Positions 1 through 11,832 of a stretch of DNA of 64,000 bases are shown piece after piece. The stretch spans positions 11,959,501 to 12,023,500 of the forward strand of contig NC_067201.1 of the NCBI RefSeq assembly GCF_000699445.3, written 5' to 3'. The position numbers and the translations under genes are program-made. Numbering within the stretch: the first letter of the stretch is position 1; each line of letters begins with the position of its first letter. Source of the DNA: Schistosoma haematobium (Eukaryota > Platyhelminthes > Trematoda > Strigeidida > Schistosomatidae). The notes under the pieces are model-generated. The model was not told the DNA's origin. It made no database searches and was given only the letters and a program-made list of their open reading frames with translations.

Positions 1-900
1 GTATCCGTTTTCAGTGGAGTTCAATTAAGTTGGGGTAAGGCATTCATCTCCCAATGGAATTGGAATACGACTGCATATTATTACGAATTGATTAAAGTAT
101 TACATATTAAACATTGAAGGTTCTGAATTTGACTGTTGTTGAGAACATGAATGTTTACAGCCGATGAATCAGTCATATGCTAGGACAAAACGACTATTTA
201 CTATTTCTGGTTTTCATTTGCTGTGTAACTAAGATCGATCTATGATGTACACCATCATTTCATTTATTTAGATTCTTTTCATTCAATCTAACTAAAGGAA
301 TCTAGTTTACAACACTTATACATTCTGTCGGTTAAAAGATAAAAGGCGGAATAACTGAGTTTTTGTTTCATCATAAAATAAATTCATTCAAGTGAGTACA
401 TTATATAGTATACATTTATTTATGTTTTATTTGCGTTAAGCTTGGTCATTTATATAGTTTCCTAAAAACAAGTATTCATTTCAATGGACAAGGGTTATCA
501 TTTCATGTTTCGACCTAGAAGAGTAATCTACTTTGAAAAATATACATATATGAATAGTTTTGAATATAGTATCATGATCTAAGTATACTTGTTGAAAATT
601 TATAAATATCTCATATCCTATCCATGAAGTTCGGATGGTTGTATATTGCTAATTACTCAGTAGGTGTATTTTAATCCTTTTCTCTGAATCATCTAAATAG
701 ATAACTCTATCTTATTAAAAAATTTAATCTACTATCTTTCATCTGTGGAAAAATTCCTCTAAAAAAAGCCAAAAGGGGCTCTAATGTTGTTGACAAACAA
801 CTTATCCAATCAGCATTCAATAGAAGTTTTACTAGAAACACCCAGAAAGTGAAAAGCCACATGTCACATTTCTGCTTGGATGAACACCTATCCTGTTACT
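1..900. other. AT-rich stretch, no gene recognised
   Basis: There is no open frame with recognisable protein similarity, no tRNA-like box pair and no repeat shared with the rest of the window that I could see. It is probably intergenic or intronic. Confidence 0.5.
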
Positions 901-912
901 ATGTTTAGTAGC

Positions 913-960
913 GTTCTAGAGTATTCTAGAAGCAAATGACCATCTAAAATGCTATAAATA
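913..960 (+). promoter_or_regulatory. Heat-shock-element-like boxes followed by a TATA box
   Basis: Two TTCTAGA(A) palindromic blocks at 913-932 resemble alternating nTTCn/nGAAn heat-shock units. A TATAAATA sits about 20 bases downstream at 953-960. No convincing coding sequence follows: an ATG at 1117 is closed after six codons. The signal may be the promoter of an old LTR, an exon leader, or chance. Only the sequence pattern is seen; any function is inferred. Confidence 0.25.
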
Positions 961-1344
961 CCCTAGATTTTTGGTACATAAAGGAACCTTGGAGTAAAAC
1001 ATTTCTTCCATATTTCACGCCTTTTCTCACTTGTTCAAGTTGCCGTGTAGATTTAGCCTGGAGTTTACTAGTAAAACTTTTAAAACGATCAGTTAGGAGA
1101 TTTATCAAAATTCATAATGAAAATTCTGATGATTTGAGTCAACAATCCCAGTCTTTATCATCTCTATTCCTTACCTAATCTCTTTTTCGTATTAAGAAAT
1201 TGAATTACTTTAAACTTAACAACGAAACAATCAAACAATTTCCATTCGAATAAATCTTCTATGTATTGTTTTAATTATTCATTTAAAAATTCCTTAAAGG
1301 AATAATTGAAACCGATGCAATGAAAACATTCTACTAGTATTTGA

Positions 1345-1999
1345 TCATAGGTGTCTTCGAAACATTGCTCGTATATCCTGGGACCATCGAGTAAGTAACG
1401 CAGTTGTTAGGAAACGGGTACTAGGTAAGGATAGCAAACCAATTGATGAAGTAGTGAAATTTCATCAGTTGAGATGGCTGGGCACCTGTTACATATGCCC
1501 AACCACCGACTGTCTCGACGTGCGATGCTCAATGGTATAGAAGTAGGTTGAAAGAAAGTTAGGGGCGGCCAGACCAAAACATGGCACAAGTCCAAGAAGT
1601 CACTGACAATTGGACTGAGCCATGTTGGTAGATGCAGACTACCTGGTTTTGGACCGCGAGATTATAGCAACCGATGGTTAGAGACCCTGAATGACATGGC
1701 TCAAAATCGTTTGCAATGGCACAGGTGCATCCACTCTTTGTGTTCTCCCAAATTCTAATCTTCCGAATCTTCCTTGTCTTTTTTTTCCTCTTTCCAAATT
1801 TATTTCACTGGATTATACTCTTTGAATAGCATCTTCAAACCCTGATCTTTCCGTTTATTGCTTATACTCTTACTGCCTCTACCACTACGGGATTTGAATG
1901 GATAACTGAATCTCTGTGCTAATGTGGTGTAGCAACTCGAACTGATGTACGTACGTACGAAGTTCTACGTTGTTACTGACTGACTAACTGACTGAATTA
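1345..1999 (+). mobile_element. Non-LTR retrotransposon 3' end (reverse-transcriptase C-terminus plus 3' UTR)
   Basis: Conceptual translation on the plus strand from about 1350 to 1740 gives a product with RWLGHL, HRLSRRAML, GGQTKTWH and SHVGRCR blocks. This is typical of the C-terminus of abundant schistosome non-LTR polymerase ORFs (probably CR1- or RTE-related). The frame is nearly open but 5'-truncated, with changed residues. A 3' UTR follows and ends in an ACTG/GACT-type short repeat near 1970-1999. The last ~90 bases recur in reverse at 6450-6545. It is a dead fragment. Confidence 0.7.
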
Positions 2000-2795
2000 G
2001 ACCATTATTGAAGTAAATCAAGTATGATTTACGGTCGAATTCTTTTAAGTTAAATCTAGAAAGATGATAAATGAATCGTGTTAGTAAAAAAACTCATTGT
2101 CTGTATTAATAGTTTTAAACTATTATTATAACAATTAATCATTGAATAGTAACTAAGGTTACATTGTCTAGTTCAATTTATTATTGAAATCAAATAGATC
2201 AAGTTATTTATGATTGATTGATGAATATCACAGTGAATGAATAGATTGTTGATAAATCCTTTTGATTAAACTATTAGTTAGTGTAAGTCTTATTCCTTGA
2301 AAGGAGGCATCGATTTCAATTAGGTTTACAGTTGCATAATTTTGCTGTCAGTTATATTTATATATTAAAACTTCTTATTTATTAAAAGTGTGATACATGT
2401 ATTACGAACATGAAGATATATCAACAAACTATAATTATACTACTTGAGTATGACATTTAACTAAATAGTTTCACATTAGAATGTATCAAATGCTTAATTA
2501 ATTTGCTTCACAAGGATAATCAATCTTTACTAATGAATGTTTCTTTGGGAATAAAGAATTAAAAAACATATGGCTTAACAGGATAATCAAAGAATGGGTC
2601 AATCAGCCTTAAGGTTGTGAATAAAGCGCTACTAATCTACGTTAACTATTTTAAAAAGTTAGGAGCTAGAAGAAGGCAACAAAAAGCTGGATGAAATGAC
2701 TAAATAACACCCGTTATTATTGGTGACGTAGTTTGAAATTAAAGAAGAGAATATACTAGAAAATGGCACTGAAAATTAGTATTTATGTCATTTAC
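2000..2795. other. AT-rich stretch, nothing recognised
   Basis: No open frame, tRNA-like boxes or shared repeat were recognised between the non-LTR element and the gypsy remnant. Confidence 0.45.
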
Positions 2796-2799
2796 CACG

Positions 2800-2983
2800 T
2801 GCTGAAGGTCATCCATCCGTTTTCAATATTCCATAAGTGTGTAGTATTGAGCGGTTTTAACCATTTGGTCGTTCACTTAGTCAGCGAATGCTACTTATTC
2901 CAGTGCTCTTTTCACTGTATATTTCGCTTCAATTCTCAACTTTCACTGTATTTGTGTTTTTCAAATAGCACTTCACGATGATC
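2800..2983. repeat. Dispersed repeat F, copy 1
   Basis: This stretch (ATCCGTTTTCA..., TCGTTCACTTAGT, TTCACGATG near the right end) is shared in the same order with 13945-14115. Here it abuts the RNase H end of the minus-strand gypsy remnant, so it may be LTR or 3' non-coding sequence of that family. The second copy has no gypsy coding sequence next to it. Confidence 0.5.
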
Positions 2984-3260
2984 TCCATTTGTCTATAACC
3001 CAAACGATCTCTAAACATTCTTTTTCGATGGTTGGGCGCATTCGTTTGTCGGGCATCAAAACGCGGCTGGTGTACTCTGCAATTCCGTTGTCCTGTCTCA
3101 TCACCGCCCTTACGCCCCAGTCACTGGTGTTCGTGGTCGCCGTAAGTGGTTCTCCAGGGATGAGTAATTTCAGAGTTATGTGTCCGTCATCTAGTAGCTG
3201 TTTGATTCGATCGAAGGTCCTCGGCGTCACTCCCGTCCATATGAATTTTTCTTTACTCAA
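2973..3260 (-). pseudogene. RNase H-like remnant of the gypsy element
   Basis: A 95-residue minus-strand frame carries FIWTGVTPRTFDRIKQLL, then TNTSDWGVRAVM where a D-A-S-D-x-G-x-G block is expected, and IEKECLEIVWVIDKWR, which matches the conserved EKECLAIVW region of gypsy RNase H domains. The last conserved block overlaps the end of the fragment. It lies downstream of the RT remnant in the correct order. Confidence 0.75.
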
Positions 3261-3419
3261 AAGTCAGCAGAATGGTGCTGCGATCTCACGCTGCTCTCCC
3301 CATGAACTATTGCAAATTTCTTTTAGAGGTGGACACTGTTATTTCCGTGATTGTGAGGATTTTCTTAGGAAGCGGTGTTAGTACCGCTTACCCAACTTAA
3401 TATCCTAACAGGATAATAT

Positions 3420-4071
3420 TTGTCTAAGCTGTCTCTTATTTCTTTTTGTTAATAGGTAAGCCAAACTCTTTGGTTCGTTTCAGGACTGCCTCCAGGTGTC
3501 TCATGTGGTTGTATACAACTAGATTATCTCCATATACCTCGACATTCTTGAGATTTCGAAGCAATAAGGTTATCTGAGAGCAAACAGCCACCTACTGGCT
3601 CAAATGACGTTTGTTTAAACTGGTATTGTCTCTACCCCACACCGAAAGCCGTTTTTGTACCTGTCGCTTACTTTTATTGGTAGTTGCCAATATCCTGGTC
3701 GGAGGTCTGATACTGTGAACACTTTAGCTTGCTGTAGGAGGTTTAAGGTTTCTACCACCGTTGGCACAGTGCACGGTCTCCAGTTCAGTCATATTGTTCA
3801 GTTCTCGAAAGTCGATACAGAGTCTATAGTAAACATTGGACTTCTTTACTAAGAGAACAGGTAAATTGTATGAACTGCCTGCTTCTTCACTTATTCCGAC
3901 CTTCAACATTTCTTCCACCTGACGATTCACTTGCGTTTCTAAATGAATAGGAATCCAACGCGTATAGAATGTTGTCTTTCGGTGACTCTTTACGAGGATT
4001 TCATGTGTCACATTGTCACAATACCTATAGGCTTCACCATCTTCAGTGAATAGATTTCTACATTTTACCAC
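3420..4071 (-). pseudogene. Reverse transcriptase remnant of the gypsy element
   Basis: The frame from 4071 downward holds the typical RT entry: a VEEMLKVGISEE-like segment, then LPVLLVKKSN and YRLCIDFRELN. After a frame break, a DLRPGYWQLP-like block follows near 3720-3650. Near 3545-3450 is a YGDN sequence where gypsy polymerases normally carry YxDD, so a catalytic Asp is lost. It is a remnant with several stops, not an active polymerase. Confidence 0.75.
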
Positions 4072-4599
4072 TAATGTTTCAACATATGATACCTCGTGTT
4101 CGCTTATGGTTGTTGTTTGTACATCTACTGTCCAATTGCTTTTGTGTATGATGAGTTATCCATGATTATTGATCATCTTTTTGTTCTTTATATCGATCAC
4201 ACCTCACATTTTACTGAGAAAATCTGCTTCTAATACAGTTTGTTGTATCCTTTTGGTTACGATGAAAGAATATTGTGCTTCATACCCATTTATTTCAACG
4301 AAAATGTCCGCCACACCTATTGATTAACTTGTCAACCCTAAGAGTCGTTTTAAAAATAAATGGCGTTTTGTAACGTTTAAATAAGTTTTCTTTCCGCTTT
4401 CTGGGTTAATCGCTCTTTTAGTGACAAACCTTCCCTCAATAAGAGCATCTAACGTATCTCCGCCACTTTTTCGCGTAGGTCTTCAATCTATTCTTCTACA
4501 GAGATCAAATCTCTATGGTTTTCTGTTACCGATGATGCGGTAGAGCTCATCAGCGGTTTGGCTGCTCAAGCTGTTCCCGAGATATTCACTGGGTGCAAG

Positions 4600-4990
4600 G
4601 CATTCGCCGCAGGGACACTCTCAGAGAGGTGAGATGTCGACAAATGCTCCGTTGATTCTCCGGTCAGTGCTGGTAACGCACAGCGTAGTAGGTTGGTTAA
4701 CGTAGATGTAAATACAAGCAAATCTCCGTCCGGTGAGACGCGTGGATCTAAGCTGCTGTAACGCCTCCTGATAGTCAGTCAGGCTATCAAACTCCATCAG
4801 TATCCAAGGACTGATAACATCCCAATATCCCATCGAACTCCGCCCTCACCCCACCGCGTAGTAGTGTCCAAAACATCGTCATCTTTGCCCTTGGTTCTCT
4901 CACGCCGACAAGCTTAGCTATCGCCTTAAACTGTCCGATATAGCTACCGATTTCTCTATTTTCAGACGTCCAAGGCGTTTTCGTCATGGT
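4600..4990 (-). pseudogene. gag-like remnant of the gypsy element
   Basis: Two overlapping minus-strand frames (4987-4787 and 4833-4621) together look like one gag reading frame broken by a frameshift. The first contains an IGQFKAIAKLVGV-like helical stretch, and the second has FDSLTDYQEALQQL and VNQPTTLCVTS. The place directly upstream of pol fits a gag capsid region. The assignment rests on position and general character; no zinc knuckle was seen. Confidence 0.5.
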
Positions 4991-5299
4991 CCTTGCCGCA
5001 TTATTAAATCATAGACAGCAGTAAGCAGAAGGGAAATTTATTTTCTTGAGGTTACAAACTGCTTACATAATACACATACATAGTCTTCAATCGTCCATTT
5101 TCATCTCCCGATGTGTAATGCCATCTGAACCGTTAATTGTCTGGTTACAAGTGTTCTGCCATCGCCGTACTTTCAGTGTACTGAAACTCTTCACTCCCTC
5201 CGACAGTTTTTGCAACTCCGATATCACGTTCTATTATGTACTACTTACAAACAATCCTGTAGGTAGAGTCCACTGCACTTGGACTTAACATCTCTCTTA

Positions 5300-6445
5300 A
5301 GATTACATTTGTCTCTGTAGTAGGAATTTTATAACTTGAGAGAATGAGAAAACAGAACGAAAAAAACCGGTCAATTACGATGAATAATTTCAATGAAATA
5401 ATTTCAAAATTGAATTTAATGTCCTTTCTATATTGTCTATTCACAATATCGTAACTGCTTGTAGTGTTTATTTTAACTATCATCGTGCTAAGGTCCTGAA
5501 ATTTTCTATTGTTCAACATGGAAGCATAAATTTTGGCACATATGATTCTGTTTGAACAGAACGACTATGTGTTCATTCTCATGTTCTTTTGTACAATTTT
5601 GATGTTCTTTAGAATAATAGACTCTTGATGACAACCGAATTTATTTATATATTCAGGACGCATGTCTAAAGTGACAGATCAATTCATTTCTGAAAATCGA
5701 CTATTAAAAAGACACAACCTTCGTAGCTTTTCAGTAGTCTAATGAATAACACTGGATTCAGTGAAACGACAACATTGTGTTCCACACTGATTATCATACA
5801 TATCTAATTGTATTCATCTTATTTTAGACAAAATATGTTTATTGAATTCAATCTTGTAAGGATTCAAATTAAATTTATAATTATTCAGTTATAATAAATG
5901 ATCCTAAATGATTAATTATTACATTACAATCCATTTACATTACTCAATTACAACATGACTTTTTGCTATGATGGAAGCGATTACGAGTTCACCTAGCCTA
6001 CGAACGGAACAAAGCCTTTGTAACCAAAGATCAATAAGTTAACTATTCTGATACGTCCCAGCCCCGCTAACTAAAGAGAAAAGTCCATGTTCGAAACGGG
6101 GAAATACACCCCACAAGCAGCCAAAAGTACGAGCAATCACGAACACGTTTAGTCGGAAATACACTCATTTATATATTGGTTTGTACATCCATTTTTGATT
6201 AATAATCAGAATAAATCACATACATGAGAAATAATTCATACAAGAGTATCATATATGATACAGAATAAAATGTCATAGGGGGAAAACAGTAACTGAGTGA
6301 TCATCAAGTTGAATGAAACGGAATCAATGTTGAATAAAAATCATAATGAGCAAATCAATCTTATCTTAACTTTTCATCCCGTCATAACACTTTCATTATT
6401 AATTCCAATTATATTCAATTCTTCTCTGCTTTTTTTCTTTCATTA
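5300..6445. other. Non-coding stretch; GC-richer block at about 5985-6160
   Basis: Mostly AT-rich with no gene. A GC-richer block near 5985-6160 (ACGTCCCAGCCCCGCTAAC and following) looks like part of a repeat or LTR. I found no second copy in the window, so it stays unclassified. Confidence 0.35.
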
Positions 6446-6449
6446 ATCT

Positions 6450-6545
6450 CATTATTAGTCAGTCAGTCAGTCACTCAGTTACAACGTAGAACTTCGTACG
6501 TTCGTACATCAATTTGAGTTGCCATACTACATTAGCTAATCATAG
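6450..6545 (-). mobile_element. 3' tip of the same non-LTR family as 1345-1999, inverted
   Basis: The sequence from CAGTCAGTCAGTC through ACAACGTAGAACTTCGTACG is the reverse complement of the 3' tip at about 1935-1999, including the tandem tail. Strong 5' truncation is usual for non-LTR insertions. Confidence 0.65.
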
Positions 6546-6549
6546 AATA

Positions 6550-7325
6550 AGTTAGCATTTTATCTATTGAATAAAACAGTATTAAAATAAACGAACACTA
6601 TTACTATTAAACAAACTATAAATTATGCCTAAAAGAAAAAAAATCGATTTCTGATCACAAAAAAAGAAACGATCTAATCAAATGATTTCACTATTATTAT
6701 ATCATATTGATAATATCCGTTTTAATATATCATAGAGATAAGAGAGAGAAAAAAAAGTGAAAAACCCGTTCGAAATTATTGATTCCAATATGGTTTACTT
6801 GATAAAAGTAATTACACCTGTATAATGATTAGCATAATATCAATAGTAGTATCTTTTTGAAGAAGAAAAAAGATCAATACATCTCTCTTTAGTAATAAAT
6901 CATCATACGAATAACATGGTGTATCTTATTTTCATTCGATTTGTTGCTTTCTCTCTATCGGTTTGATTATGAAAACCGAGGAAACGAGAGAGAGAAGGAG
7001 AAAGAAGGAAGGAAGATGATTAGAGTACTTGTGTACCATTTATTTTCGTACAGTTTATTACAATATAATATATATACAAGGTATAAATAACTAAGAGGAA
7101 ACTGAAAAAAAATGGAGAGGAAATTCAAGCTTTGAACATTAAACACATGTATAACATAATCCTTTTGACTGATATGTTACCCAAACATTTGTAGTATAAC
7201 CTAGCTAGTGTCATATTGGTTTATCGATCATTTTGAAAGGATACTGGTTTTTTTTCTTTTTACAGCAAACCAAACAAAAATAATTATTATTTACACATTA
7301 TAAATGATTTGAATTGTTTTTTTTT
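6550..7325. other. AT-rich stretch, no gene
   Basis: Contains homopolymer runs and a purine-rich GAGAGAAGG block near 6985-7015. No coding potential or shared repeat was seen. Confidence 0.4.
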
Positions 7326-7330
7326 CTGGT

Positions 7331-7711
7331 TAGCGTTATTTTAGCGAGTCAGTTTTCTACGGGATGGGGTCGCTAATCCCATGCACAACCAACTAGAGGG
7401 GCTCAAGGAGGAGAAAACAAACTAGATCCCAATGGAGGAAGAAATCAGGATGAGGTGCTGGAAGTGGATAAGACACACATTGAGGAAAGCACACAACTGC
7501 GTCACAAGGCAAGATTTCACATGGAATCCTCAAGGTCAAAGGAGGAGAGGAAGATAAAAGAACACATTCCGTCGATAAATGGAGACAGACATGAGAAGAA
7601 TGAACAACGATTGAATAGAACTAGGGAGAAAGGCCCAGGACAGAGTGGGTTAGAGAATGCTTGTCGGCGGTCTATGCTCCGTTGGGGCTAACAGGCGTAA
7701 GTAAGTAAGTA
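7331..7711 (+). mobile_element. Composite repeat: GAGTCAGTTTTCTACGGG module plus RTE 3' end
   Basis: A short module (TTTAGCGAGTCAGTTTTCTA onward, 7340-7400) is joined to the 3' end of an RTE-type non-LTR element. The RTE part has EEEIR..., WKWI(R/G)H-like and [15 protein letters not shown] blocks, in shifted frames, and ends GGCGTAAGTAAGTAAGT. The same junction occurs at 13516-13917. Confidence 0.65.
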
Positions 7712-8457
7712 CACATCTTAAAAGTATCAAACGATTTATTTTGATGATAACGATAACTAAACCTCAGAAACACAAACTTCTTATTTACAAAATAAAAATG
7801 TTTTCAAAAACATTTTTAATAAAACATTTGTAAGAGGCAGTGTATTGAATTAGTTGGTATATCTATTTAAAATTAATTGGTTAGTATTTTGAATCTCACC
7901 GGAAGCGGTTTATCTTTCAAGATTGTACACAGCTTAAGTGTATGGTCTAAGTGACATTCGTTTACAAATACGTATCAGTTTCTACTACTTTGAAACATTA
8001 CTTAGATTAGCGGTTAATTAACGACAAACTATTAAACAACACCATAAATTGTAAACAGTTTTATTAAACTCAGGGCATCATTCTGTTTGGAGAATTAGCT
8101 ACCAGCTTTAAACAACGTTGATGTCTAAATAGAAGATTTAACTTTAATTAGTAAGAACTAAATAAAGTGGCAAACAGACTATGAGGTAAGATGGTGATTT
8201 CAGATAGTCAATAGGGAACCCTAGTAGCAAAAACCCATGGCCTCACGAAATCAATTACGTACAAACTCTGTTCAAGAGGACGAGGACACATTTCAACACA
8301 CTCGCAGCGGGGAAAAATGAAGAAAAATACCTGAGGACTATTTTTCAGAAGAACGGCTACCCAACCACACGCATCAACAGAAACAAAATCAAGCACCGAA
8401 ACCAACAAACAGATCATCCCACTATATGTAAAAGGTATATCAGAAACTAAAACAAGA

Positions 8458-8949
8458 TTGTTCAAATCTTTCGGAATACGTGTAGCACACAAACTAACTA
8501 AATCACTTCAATCAATCCTATGCAAACCAAAGGACAAAATGACAAAAGAAAAACCGAACATCGACCACAAAGTAAATTGTTCCAACTGTGAAAAATACCA
8601 CATCGGACAAATCGGACGCCCTTTTCATCTTCTCCTGCATGAATATCAATTAGCGGTCGAACTCCATGACATATCCTCACCTATACCAATGCATGTAGAC
8701 AACTGTGGACACACATTCAACTGGAAAGATGTTGAGACCTTGGATAGAGGCAATTCTAAAGACACGAGAGTATTTTTAAAAGCAAGACACTCAGGTCAAT
8801 CAGCAATCAACAAACACACTGAAATCGATTCAGTTTATCAGCCAATCAGAAAAATCATGGACAAATATAGGAGCAAAAATCAAATCAATGGGATATACAA
8901 CCAAGATAAAGAAACAAACAATGACAGGTTAAAGGTCAACAATAATTAG
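8458..8949 (+). pseudogene. GIY-YIG endonuclease C-terminus of a Penelope-like element
   Basis: An open frame of 163 residues. Residues 1-30 continue the polymerase end (FGIRVAHKLTKSLQSILCKP). Residues 41-44 form a CSNC pair, followed by KYHIGQIGR (46-54), the YIG half of a GIY-YIG nuclease, and then HEY at 61-63. The Arg usually found just before this H-E appears to be Leu. GHTFNWKDVETLDRG (84-98) and INKHTEIDSVYQPIRK (117-132) are typical of the element's C-terminus. In active elements this domain nicks target DNA. The ORF is intact only as a fragment because the upstream frame is broken, so I treat it as a transposon pseudogene. Homology is judged from motifs only. Confidence 0.75.
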
Positions 8950-9028
8950 TTGAGATCTAGGTCTACAGGACAAGCTGTGTGTCATATGTGGAGAAATCCG
9001 AACACTTGACTTCTACCTCAAGTTTGAG

Positions 9029-9072
9029 CTGATGGTGTCATTCAGAAGAACGATGAAAGCTCCACGACCAAA
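9029..9072 (+). ncRNA. Degenerate hammerhead-like motif of a Penelope-like tail
   Basis: CTGATGG (consensus CTGANGA, last base changed) is followed by a pairable GTCATT/AACGAT-type stem II and by GATGAAAGC, giving the GAAA half of the core. A related tail is at 12540-12587. The stem I partner is not obvious. Hammerheads in Penelope-like elements are established; activity of this copy is unlikely. Confidence 0.4.
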
Positions 9073-9119
9073 CCATCCAGCTCAGAGAACAAAACTTCAT
9101 CAAAAAGTAGAATAAATTA

Positions 9120-11330
9120 ATTTATAAGATACATCTATCTTAGTATCTTCAGAATGCTTCCCATTTCTAGCAGCACATTTGTGAGATCTGCAGTCTAACA
9201 CCATAAAACATCTTCGAAACATTCAAGAAGTCAGGTTATTCAGCTGTTTCATCATTAGTTGTGTTATCCATTTTTTTTTCTTCATAATGCATTTCCCACT
9301 AATTGTTTTCTTCAATGTGTTATTTGCTAAAACAGTTTTCAATATTGCAAGAAATCACTATAGTTTTAAACAAAAACCTCGTAGGTCATTTCACGCATCT
9401 TTTGGACAAACTACTTACAAAAGTAAGTATGGATTACGAGTGAAAACCTCAAGTAAACTATTATTCTTTAAACATGAAATTCTACGATTCATTGAGCTAA
9501 TAAATTAACCAGTATGTGCATTTATTGACTTTAACTGCCACAGGTATGCTTAACAATGCTTGCTTGGCTCCTAAATATCAGCTTATGTGTTTGCTAAACA
9601 AATATCATTAAGATTCTGCATTTGTTTTCGGTATAAGTATACTTGCCTGACGAACCAAAAGTTTTAAGAGAGCGCTTCTTTAATTATAAGGCAAAATTAT
9701 AAACCAAACGGCAAATAGCTTGTATTTTTTCCGGAACTAAGTAACAATTCTCCGTAACTAATTCTTAAGATGTCTAAGATTAATAAGCAAATATTTTGCA
9801 ATGACACGGTGAATATGATATGATACTTAAGCTAAATTTCAAAAAGCACCTGATCTAATACAGCTTGTATTTCAAACAACAAATGATCGTTGAACACAGA
9901 TGGTGTGATGCTAGTCATTAACAAAGATGTTTCTTAGAGTCTCTACAGGTTATCTAATCATTAAAACCAAATAGATATAAGAGAATTACTCACTTATGTA
10001 TGGTATATGCACTCAGGGGCTGAGTTTACGAGGATAATTGGAGACTGTATTGGTTATAATCACTGGGTAATAGTTTGTAGGAATTATTTCATTAACCCTA
10101 TGTTGAGACAACGTACTCATATGAGAAGATATATCTTCATCTATACAAAGACTCTAAATATAGGATAAACTAATGTCATCTGGACAAGCTTTTGTATATC
10201 ACATACATTGATGTTTATACCGATGAATCTATTACGAACTTCCATAAGTTTATTAATCATGTAAGAACTAAACATGGATTCTAATTAGTTAAGTTTTCTG
10301 TGAAAATTATTCATCTATATTAATTGAATTCTGATTAGTTGATAAGCTGCACGAGGTCATCTAATCTACATATCATGTTTAACTCAGTAATGCTACAACT
10401 TGTTTCTGGTCGGTTCTAATAAATGATGATGCGCGTGCTTTATTTCACTGCTAGATACCATCTATCTTTGCTTATAATATTATAGGTGTTTTGTTAAGAT
10501 GTTTGTATACAGTGGTCTCTCACTTATTTATCCACAACTGAGACATGGTGTAGTTTAAGCTTAGTTATTTATTGTTTACAATTACATAAATTTGTCTTGG
10601 AAACCGATACCTTTTCTTGTAAGTACTTTATTATTTACATTTTAGTAAAAATGAACATCCGTTAGACTGATTGTTCACAAGCATATTTTATCTTTATACT
10701 ATTACTTTGAAACCCTACTTGATATCTGGTTGGTTTATCTCTATTCTTTAATCGTACCTTATCTATAGTTCAGTGTTGATATTCAATCGTTATTATTTAA
10801 AAACTGTGTGGTACAAACTATAACATCAAGAAAAAGCGTTTTGTAACTACTAACCAGTTTGATAAATGTTGTTATTGAACATGATAGTGAATAATTCCGT
10901 GTTGTTTCATACGATAAATTAATAGTTTTTGGGTTATAGTAAACACATAAGGGTTTGAATACAGAAACATTCATCTTACAAATCCTCAATGAGAAAAAAA
11001 AAACGACTATTATTTCACTCGTAGTCATTGTCGAATACATAACTATCATTTTAAAGTGAATGAAAAGTTATTGGAATTTTAAATAAAAACGTAAGAATTC
11101 ATCAATAGACAAGTTGATTTTAAATGTCAATTTAGTAATAATTAATGAAACTGTTAGGTAATCTACCAAGACAAAGAAAACAGTTGTATATCCTCCGATA
11201 TAAGATACAATAATCCAGTAATATTAAACCGGATAATACAATACTACTATAGATAATCGTTTTGACGCACTATATCATGGTATGCAATCAAGTGAAACAC
11301 ATTATTTATTTTATATTTTTATTTATTTTA
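9120..11330. other. 2.2-kb stretch without a recognisable gene
   Basis: AT-rich. The open frames here (for example 9287-9508 + and 10783-11049 -) are short and low-complexity with no family signature. No tRNA-like boxes or repeats shared with the window were recognised. Confidence 0.45.
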
Positions 11331-11334
11331 TTTC

Positions 11335-11832
11335 AACACATAGATCTTGGTACAAGGAGGCACCAAATACATATGCGCCACACAGATCTCATTTGATCTA
11401 CGTGAGGGGTGTGCTACTGCCTGGGTGCCCAAACCGAATTAGGTGGTCTTCTTATGGGGCCACACCCGGAACCTTCGACCTCAAGGTCTGATCCATAAGC
11501 AGTGGATCAACGTCAGGAGATGTAGTCCCATGGTTGCCGGAGACTAATGATTGGTTCATACGCCATTCGTTCCCTCAGGGTACTGGAGTCCATGTGCACC
11601 ATTGGTTTGGAATCAGGGTTTTCCAACTCCTCTAGATGGACTCTCCGTGTCCACCAACCCGGTTAAAGCACCGGACATTCACTTTTCGTCCTCTCAATTT
11701 CGTAAACAACACCCCGGCCACGAGAAGGCAGTGCGTAGGACTTCCCTGGCAGAGGCTATATACGCGTGGCCATGTGAGAGGATTTAGAGAGGGAGAGCGG
11801 ACTCTCCCCACTCTCGACCATACCAGGGCACT
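11335..11832 (+). repeat. GC-richer ~0.5-kb dispersed repeat E, copy 1
   Basis: Clearly less AT-rich than its surroundings. It runs from GGTACAAGGAGGCACCAAAT to GGACTCTCCCCACTCTCGAC and is repeated in reverse at 20398-20920. The region from about 11560 to 11790 is nearly identical between copies, including two overlapping open frames (for example 11636-11989). The 5' third has diverged more. No transposase, RT or tRNA-like head was recognised, so its class is unknown. Confidence 0.7.

Larger units (their letters stand above)
2960..5290 (-). mobile_element. Decayed Ty3/gypsy LTR retrotransposon, internal region
   Basis: Reading leftward on the minus strand there are gag-like, protease-region, reverse transcriptase and RNase H remnants in the order expected of a Ty3/gypsy element. 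Frames are broken by stops and frameshifts. No flanking LTR pair was identified; 5000-5290 may be leader plus gag N-terminus. Schistosomes carry several gypsy families (for example Boudicca and Saci), but I cannot assign this copy to one. Confidence 0.75.
8195..9115 (+). mobile_element. Penelope-like element, 3' part
   Basis: Plus-strand conceptual translation shows the end of a Penelope-like polymerase (a TIFQKNGYPTTRINRNK-like segment, then ITLPYVKGIS-type and LFKSFGIRVAHK in a second frame). A GIY-YIG-type endonuclease ORF follows at 8458-8949, then a 3' region with a hammerhead-like motif at about 9029-9072. Penelope-like elements are known from schistosomes. This copy is 5'-truncated and frameshifted. 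Confidence 0.75.
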
